DNA from: an uncultured Clostridia bacterium
GTDB lineage: Bacteria > Bacillota > Clostridia > TANB77 > CAG-508
Length of the DNA stretch: 19,016 bases
NCBI GenBank assembly: GCA_948517135.1
Contig: CAORJJ010000038.1
Span: 1-19,016, forward strand
Reading direction: 5' to 3'
Positions 16,011 to 19,016 of the stretch are shown piece after piece. Each line of letters opens with the position of its first letter. The first letter of the stretch is position 1. The notes under the pieces were generated by a model, which had not been told where the DNA came from, ran no database searches, and saw only the letters and a list, made by a program, of their open reading frames with translations. A program made the position numbers and the translations under genes.

Positions 16011-16039
16011 TGAAATTTTTGGAGCGTCCCTAAATTTCA
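16011..16039 (+). repeat. Dispersed 29-bp palindrome, copy D
   Basis: One base different from copy C. It gives the response-regulator gene its last two codons and TAG stop on the minus strand, and lies directly upstream of the direct-repeat operator of the ABC genes. Confidence 0.9.
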
Positions 16040-16695
16040 TAAAGCTTAAAACCTATTCCCCATACTGATTCAATATATTCTTCTGCAGTTACACTTCTAA
16101 TCTTTTTCCTGATATTACTAATATGAACTTTGAGCGAATTCTCATCACAATCTAAAGTATCTTCACTTATTAATTCAAGTAATTTTGATTTTGTAACTAC
16201 TTGTTTTGGATTTAGTAGTAATTGTTTTATTATTGCATATTCAGTTTTTGTTAAATATATTTGTTTTTCATTAACATATATAGTATGAGTTTCTTCGTTT
16301 AAAACCATACCATTGTATTTTAGTTCTTGTTTTGAACATTTTTCATTATTTATTCTTAGTTGAACTGATATTCTTGCCAAAAGTTCTTCTGAATTAAATG
16401 GTTTTGTAATATAATCATTAGCTCCACTTAATAGAGTATTTACTTTATCTTCAGGTGAAATTTTGGCACTAATTACTATAATTGGAATGCTTTTTATTTG
16501 TTTTATAATCTTTTCTCCATTTAAACCTGGAAGCATTAAATCTAGTAATATTAAATCTATATCCTTTTTTTCTATAATCATTAAAGCTTCTGTTCCTGAA
16601 TATGCATCTATTATATTATAATGTTCTTTTTTTAAAATTTCTTTTATTAAATTATGAATATCATTATCATCTTCAACAATTAATATCGTTTTCAT
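16030..16695 (-). CDS. OmpR-family response regulator of the ABC-2 module
   Basis: A 221-residue regulator with a receiver domain (D9-D10, phosphoacceptor D52 in LLDLMLPG, S76, K98) and a C-terminal winged helix (from about residue 125, with DENSLKVHISNIRKKIR and ESVWGIGFKLYE). The gene order regulator, ATPase, permease, kinase suggests control of the ABC genes just downstream. Their promoter has direct repeats rather than the inverted repeat linked to the BceR-type regulator, so the two systems need not cross-bind. The start is supported by GGAGATAATTTATG. The final Glu-Ile-stop lies within repeat copy D, a two-residue tail beyond the normal end of the fold. Confidence 0.95.
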   Translation of the reverse strand: MKTILIVEDDNDIHNLIKEILKKEHYNIIDAYSGTEALMIIEKKDIDLILLDLMLPGLNGEKIIKQIKSIPIIVISAKISPEDKVNTLLSGANDYITKPFNSEELLARISVQLRINNEKCSKQELKYNGMVLNEETHTIYVNEKQIYLTKTEYAIIKQLLLNPKQVVTKSKLLELISEDTLDCDENSLKVHISNIRKKIRSVTAEEYIESVWGIGFKLYEI

Positions 16696-16698
16696 AAA

Positions 16699-16746
16699 TT
16701 ATCTCCATATCCATTTTGAATAATAAGCATTTGTATTTGTATACAT
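16699..16746 (-). CDS. Possible 15-residue leader peptide before the response regulator
   Basis: A short frame, MYTNTNAYYSKWIWR, preceded by AAGG seven bases before its ATG and ending three bases before the regulator's ATG; its last codons contain the regulator's ribosome site (GGAGATAA). Two tryptophans and two adjacent tyrosines are unusual for so short a frame. It may be translated and couple to the regulator, or be a chance frame. Confidence 0.3.
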   Translation of the reverse strand: MYTNTNAYYSKWIWR

Positions 16747-16811
16747 ACTTTCGCCTTGATTTCTATTATTAAAAAACTAAAGTAAATCTCATTTGTTTCC
16801 TGTTTTTAGGA

Positions 16812-17477
16812 TTAATTTTGTCCTAAAATTTCTGGGTTTCCTCCAATAAAAGATATTTTACCATCAATATATGCAACTGCTTGATTATCCGTAATTGCAT
16901 AAACAGTAAATGGATTATCTGCTAAAACATCTTTCAAAAATTCTAAAGTCCACTTTTCATGATCTTTTCTTAAAAAATGAGGAACTATATTAAATGGAAC
17001 TAGTTCAAGCTCTTGATATTCAAAATTTTCTACTTTGGTATTATATCTTTCTGCCCAAAATCTAGGGCTAGTTATTTGTTTTCCAAGTACTATTGATCCA
17101 GCAGAAGTTCCCATTAGAACTCTTTTTTCTGCAACTTCTTGTATTAAATCAACTGTATTTGTTTCATGAAATAATTTTGAGTATATATGTTGTTTTCCAC
17201 CTACTATATAAGTTAGATCAGCATTCATAAGACGAGTTCTTATTTCTTCTTTTGAATGAGTTCTAAAATTTACAAAATCTATTCTTCCACCTATATGTTT
17301 TTCAATATTAGACAATTCATGTATTAACCATCTTTTACTTTTTTCTCCTGCTAATTCACATGCTGTTTCGTTTATTATTGCAATATTGATTTCATTTGCA
17401 GGTTTTCCAACTATCTTTGCTACTTCAATCTTCATTTCATCAGTTGTAAATCCTTGTGAAGCTAAAATTAATTTCAT
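16812..17477 (-). CDS. pepE: Peptidase E-like serine peptidase (family S51)
   Basis: A 221-residue cytoplasmic protein. The nucleophile elbow is MGTSAGSIVLG with S125. IVGGKQ (91-96) is the family's conserved glycine-rich segment, NIVPHF carries the likely catalytic H167, and AYIDGKISFIGG forms the typical C-terminal strand. Family S51 includes dipeptidase E, which cleaves Asp-X dipeptides, and cyanophycinases; this length and pattern fit the peptidase E-like branch. The ribosome site is GGGAGGAAATCTTATG. It is 12 bases downstream of the HD-protein gene, so the two form an operon. No strong terminator follows: an 8-bp inverted repeat at 16804-16828 lacks a T tract. Confidence 0.9.
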   Translation of the reverse strand: MKLILASQGFTTDEMKIEVAKIVGKPANEINIAIINETACELAGEKSKRWLIHELSNIEKHIGGRIDFVNFRTHSKEEIRTRLMNADLTYIVGGKQHIYSKLFHETNTVDLIQEVAEKRVLMGTSAGSIVLGKQITSPRFWAERYNTKVENFEYQELELVPFNIVPHFLRKDHEKWTLEFLKDVLADNPFTVYAITDNQAVAYIDGKISFIGGNPEILGQN

Positions 17478-17489
17478 AAGATTTCCTCC

Positions 17490-18029
17490 CTAATCTAATT
17501 CACGTTCTTCTGGTGTTGATTTTTTATAAGTTTCTTTTAATGATTCTAACTGTGTTTGAATATCTTTTTCAAACACAGTCCCTTCAGCTAAATCAATAAA
17601 CCATTCCTCTGTTTCTTTTATGTATTTTCTCTGAAAATCTCTGTCAGCAAAATGAGCTTCCGATAAATTATGTAATCTATCTGCAAGTTTTACCATTCTT
17701 GCCATATGATTCTTTTTTATTCTTCCATAATATTTTTTCTTTGTATAACCTGGTTCTTTTGTTACAAGTAATACACTATCTGCAATACGTCTATTAGAAA
17801 TATCTCTTATTTCTTCATATGAAGTATCTGTATCTTCTAACAAATCATGAAATAATCCTGCAATTTGATATTCAGTATCAAAGCCTTTATCTTTTAATAT
17901 TTTACTTACTGCAAATGGATGAAGATAATAAGGTGTTCCTTGTTTTCTAAATTGTCCTTTGTGTTTTTCTTTAACATATTCACATACATTCATTTTTCTT
18001 TTTCTACTTTCTTTTTTTATTATAAACAT
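17490..18029 (-). CDS. SpoT-like HD-domain phosphohydrolase
   Basis: A 179-residue single-domain HD protein. Metal and catalytic positions fit the hydrolase half of RelA/SpoT: H37 (YYLHPFAV), H61-D62 and E65-D66 (FHDLLEDTDTS), and D117 in VKLADRLHNL. Small proteins of this kind can remove the 3'-pyrophosphate of (p)ppGpp or act on other nucleotides; there is no synthetase, TGS or ACT domain. The start is uncertain. The ATG at 18029 has only AGG very close by. An in-frame ATG at 17993 (residue 13) begins exactly where family similarity starts and lies behind a TATAAT that could be its -10. It heads an operon with the peptidase E gene. Confidence 0.82.
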   Translation of the reverse strand: MFIIKKESRKRKMNVCEYVKEKHKGQFRKQGTPYYLHPFAVSKILKDKGFDTEYQIAGLFHDLLEDTDTSYEEIRDISNRRIADSVLLVTKEPGYTKKKYYGRIKKNHMARMVKLADRLHNLSEAHFADRDFQRKYIKETEEWFIDLAEGTVFEKDIQTQLESLKETYKKSTPEERELD

Positions 18030-18079
18030 ATCCTATCATAAAAAAATAAAATTAGCAATGAAATAACGTATCACTCAAA

Positions 18080-18107
18080 TGAAATAAAGGGACATTTCAA
18101 ACTTTCA
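18080..18107 (+). repeat. Dispersed palindrome, diverged copy G
   Basis: A 28-base version (TGAAATAAAGGGAC at its left, TTTCA at its right), with the TAAAGGG variant shared only with copy F and in the opposite orientation to it. Confidence 0.6.
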
Positions 18108-18151
18108 TTTTATCTATGATTTGTTCTAATTTGTATAATTAATCCATTTCA

Positions 18152-18186
18152 AAAGTAAAATAGACTCCATTTTATGAAGTCTATTT
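18152..18186 (-). terminator. Terminator of the ABC-2 permease operon
   Basis: Arms 18158-18170 and 18174-18186 pair with one mismatch and a three-base loop; TTTTACTTTT follows on the minus strand from within the arm end. The stem and its distance to the adjoining palindrome resemble the terminator at 3505-3533. Confidence 0.8.
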
Positions 18187-18187
18187 G

Positions 18188-18216
18188 TGAAATTTTTGGA
18201 GCGACCCTTTATTTCA
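18188..18216 (+). repeat. Dispersed 29-bp palindrome, copy F
   Basis: TGAAATTTTTGGAGCG as in copy D, then ACCCTTTATTTCA. It lies seven bases after the permease stop codon rather than containing it. Confidence 0.85.
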
Positions 18217-18222
18217 TTTTGA

Positions 18223-18891
18223 TTAAAATTCTTTTTTAGAATATATTTTATAAGAGATTTTGTGAGAAATAAAATATTCAATTAATATCACACCTAATAA
18301 AATAATTGGAAAAAATACTTCTAATATATTATTTATAGAACTTAAATTTATTGAAAAAGTATTTGTCATTTTTTCTCCTAGCATTACAATTGCTCCTGCT
18401 CCAAAAGCAACTACTATTGTTATTATAAACATATATATTCTTCCTTTTTCTGCTCCGAATTTATAAAAACAAGGCATTTGAATTGATTCTACTAATCCTA
18501 TTCCAAACATTCCACTAAGTGCAATTGATATTAAATCTATAAAACTAGGAATTCCTTTATTAAGTACTAAAGAAATTATGACTGATAAAATTATTCCTAA
18601 AATTGCACCTGTTATTGTTAAAATAAATTGTAAGATATATTTTGATAATACAATTTCCTTTTTAGTAAGAGGAAATGTTAATATGTATTTGTTTGCTTTT
18701 GCCATTTCATCATAGCTAAATGTTGCTATTCCAAACATTCCGAGTCCTAATGTCATCATAATTATAAGTAATCCATCAGTACTTGTATTTTGTGGTTCTA
18801 ATGATACACAAATAAATATAAAAATAAAAATAATTAAACTTTTTAAATAACTTTTTAATTGTAATAAATCTTTTATTATTAATCCTTTCAT
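18223..18891 (-). CDS. ABC-2 type membrane permease
   Basis: A 222-residue protein with six membrane segments (near residues 18-32, 40-58, 88-112, 118-138, 150-170 and 190-210). The N-terminus MKGLIIKDLLQLKSYLKS is typical of small ABC-2 permeases. It is the membrane half of an exporter whose ATPase gene ends immediately before its ATG (TAGATG), with AAGGGGGAAAAA inside that gene as ribosome site. Substrate is unknown; similar pairs are often associated with a GntR-type repressor, which would lie outside the window. The gene ends with a normal TAA, seven bases before repeat copy F. Confidence 0.9.
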   Translation of the reverse strand: MKGLIIKDLLQLKSYLKSLIIFIFIFICVSLEPQNTSTDGLLIIMMTLGLGMFGIATFSYDEMAKANKYILTFPLTKKEIVLSKYILQFILTITGAILGIILSVIISLVLNKGIPSFIDLISIALSGMFGIGLVESIQMPCFYKFGAEKGRIYMFIITIVVAFGAGAIVMLGEKMTNTFSINLSSINNILEVFFPIILLGVILIEYFISHKISYKIYSKKEF

Positions 18892-19016
18892 CTATTTTTC
18901 CCCCTTTATATAAATAAGCATTATATCATCTATTGTTGCTTTATCTATAATTTCAATATTGTATTTTTTTCTGAATTCATACTTATTTTCCACTAAAACA
19001 TCGTATTCATATTTAC
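18892..19016 (-). CDS. ABC transporter ATPase, C-terminal fragment (runs off the window)
   Basis: The last 40 or so codons of a gene that continues past 19016. The visible end reads KYEYDVLVENKYEFRKKYN and closes with ATIDDIMLIYIKGEK. The segment TIDDIMLIYIKGE matches the usual tail of ATPases paired with ABC-2 permeases (T-EDIMV--IKGE). The TAG stop directly abuts the ATG of the permease gene, so the two are translationally coupled. The nucleotide-binding motifs lie outside the window. Confidence 0.75.
   Translation of the reverse strand, partial: KYEYDVLVENKYEFRKKYNIEIIDKATIDDIMLIYIKGEK

Larger units (their letters stand above)
18075..18222. mobile_element. MITE-like element with copies G and F as inverted ends
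   Basis: A 148-bp unit whose ends match in inverted orientation: TCAAATGAAATAAAGGGAC at the left, and TCAAAATGAAATAAAGGGTC read from the right. The inside holds a terminator hairpin and no gene. It fills most of the gap between the HD-protein gene and the ABC-2 permease. No clear target duplication is visible. Confidence 0.5.

Noticed and set aside
16804..16830. Inverted repeat TTTTAGGA / TCCTAAAA and a GTCCTAAAATTTC resemblance to the dispersed repeat at the end of the peptidase E gene
   Set aside because: No T tract for a terminator; the repeat arms and spacing do not match the 29-bp consensus, and the stop codon falls outside it. Most likely chance in AT-rich sequence.

Overview
The window comes from an AT-rich, Gram-positive-type bacterium, most likely a member of the Clostridia or a close relative within the Firmicutes. 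The reasons are very low G+C in most genes, strong AGGAGG-type ribosome sites, the standard code with TGA stops, and a gene set built around a thick cell wall: BceAB-type peptide exporters, class B and GT51 penicillin-binding enzymes, and a YxeA-family protein. I cannot name a genus. All genes but the first lie on the minus strand.

Layout, left to right. 55-1608 (+) is a multi-pass membrane protein that looks like a GT39/PMT-type glycosyltransferase, followed by a strong terminator. 1689-2870 is a dGTPase-like HD phosphohydrolase with much higher G+C than its neighbours. 2976-3437 is a low-molecular-weight protein tyrosine phosphatase. 3555-8567 is a complete Bce-type antimicrobial-peptide detoxification module (permease, ATPase, sensor kinase, response regulator), interrupted by a small self-contained gene for a 65-residue protein. 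8664-10701 is a class B penicillin-binding protein split by a one-base frameshift, in an operon behind a sugar-phosphate isomerase/epimerase-like TIM-barrel protein (10718-11497). 11621-11980 is YccF. 12068-13142 is a two-gene unit of a GT51 peptidoglycan glycosyltransferase and a YxeA-family protein. 13266-16695 is a second envelope-stress module of another type: response regulator, BcrA-like ABC ATPase, ABC-2 permease and a minimal sensor kinase. 16812-18029 holds a peptidase E-like protein and a SpoT-like HD protein. 18223-19016 holds an ABC-2 permease and the tail of its ATPase.

The genes fit together as a cell-envelope defence neighbourhood. An inverted repeat of the form TCTTACA-N4-TGTAAGA lies at the same distance from the -10 box in front of both the bceAB-type operon and the yxeA-GT51 operon, each with the same extra half-site. 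A third, perfect copy is embedded in the terminator upstream of the bceRS-type genes. This suggests that the BceR-type regulator also controls the YxeA protein and a glycan-polymerising enzyme. The second module carries 12-bp-spaced direct repeats in front of its ABC genes, typical of an OmpR-family activator.

The most unusual structure is a dispersed 29-bp imperfect palindrome (seven copies, A to G) that sits at gene 3' ends. In four genes it encodes the last two residues and the stop codon (Glu-Ile-stop). Two copies carry the same adjoining terminator hairpin, two copies in inverted orientation bracket the compositionally foreign dGTPase gene, and one pair forms the ends of a 148-bp MITE-like element.
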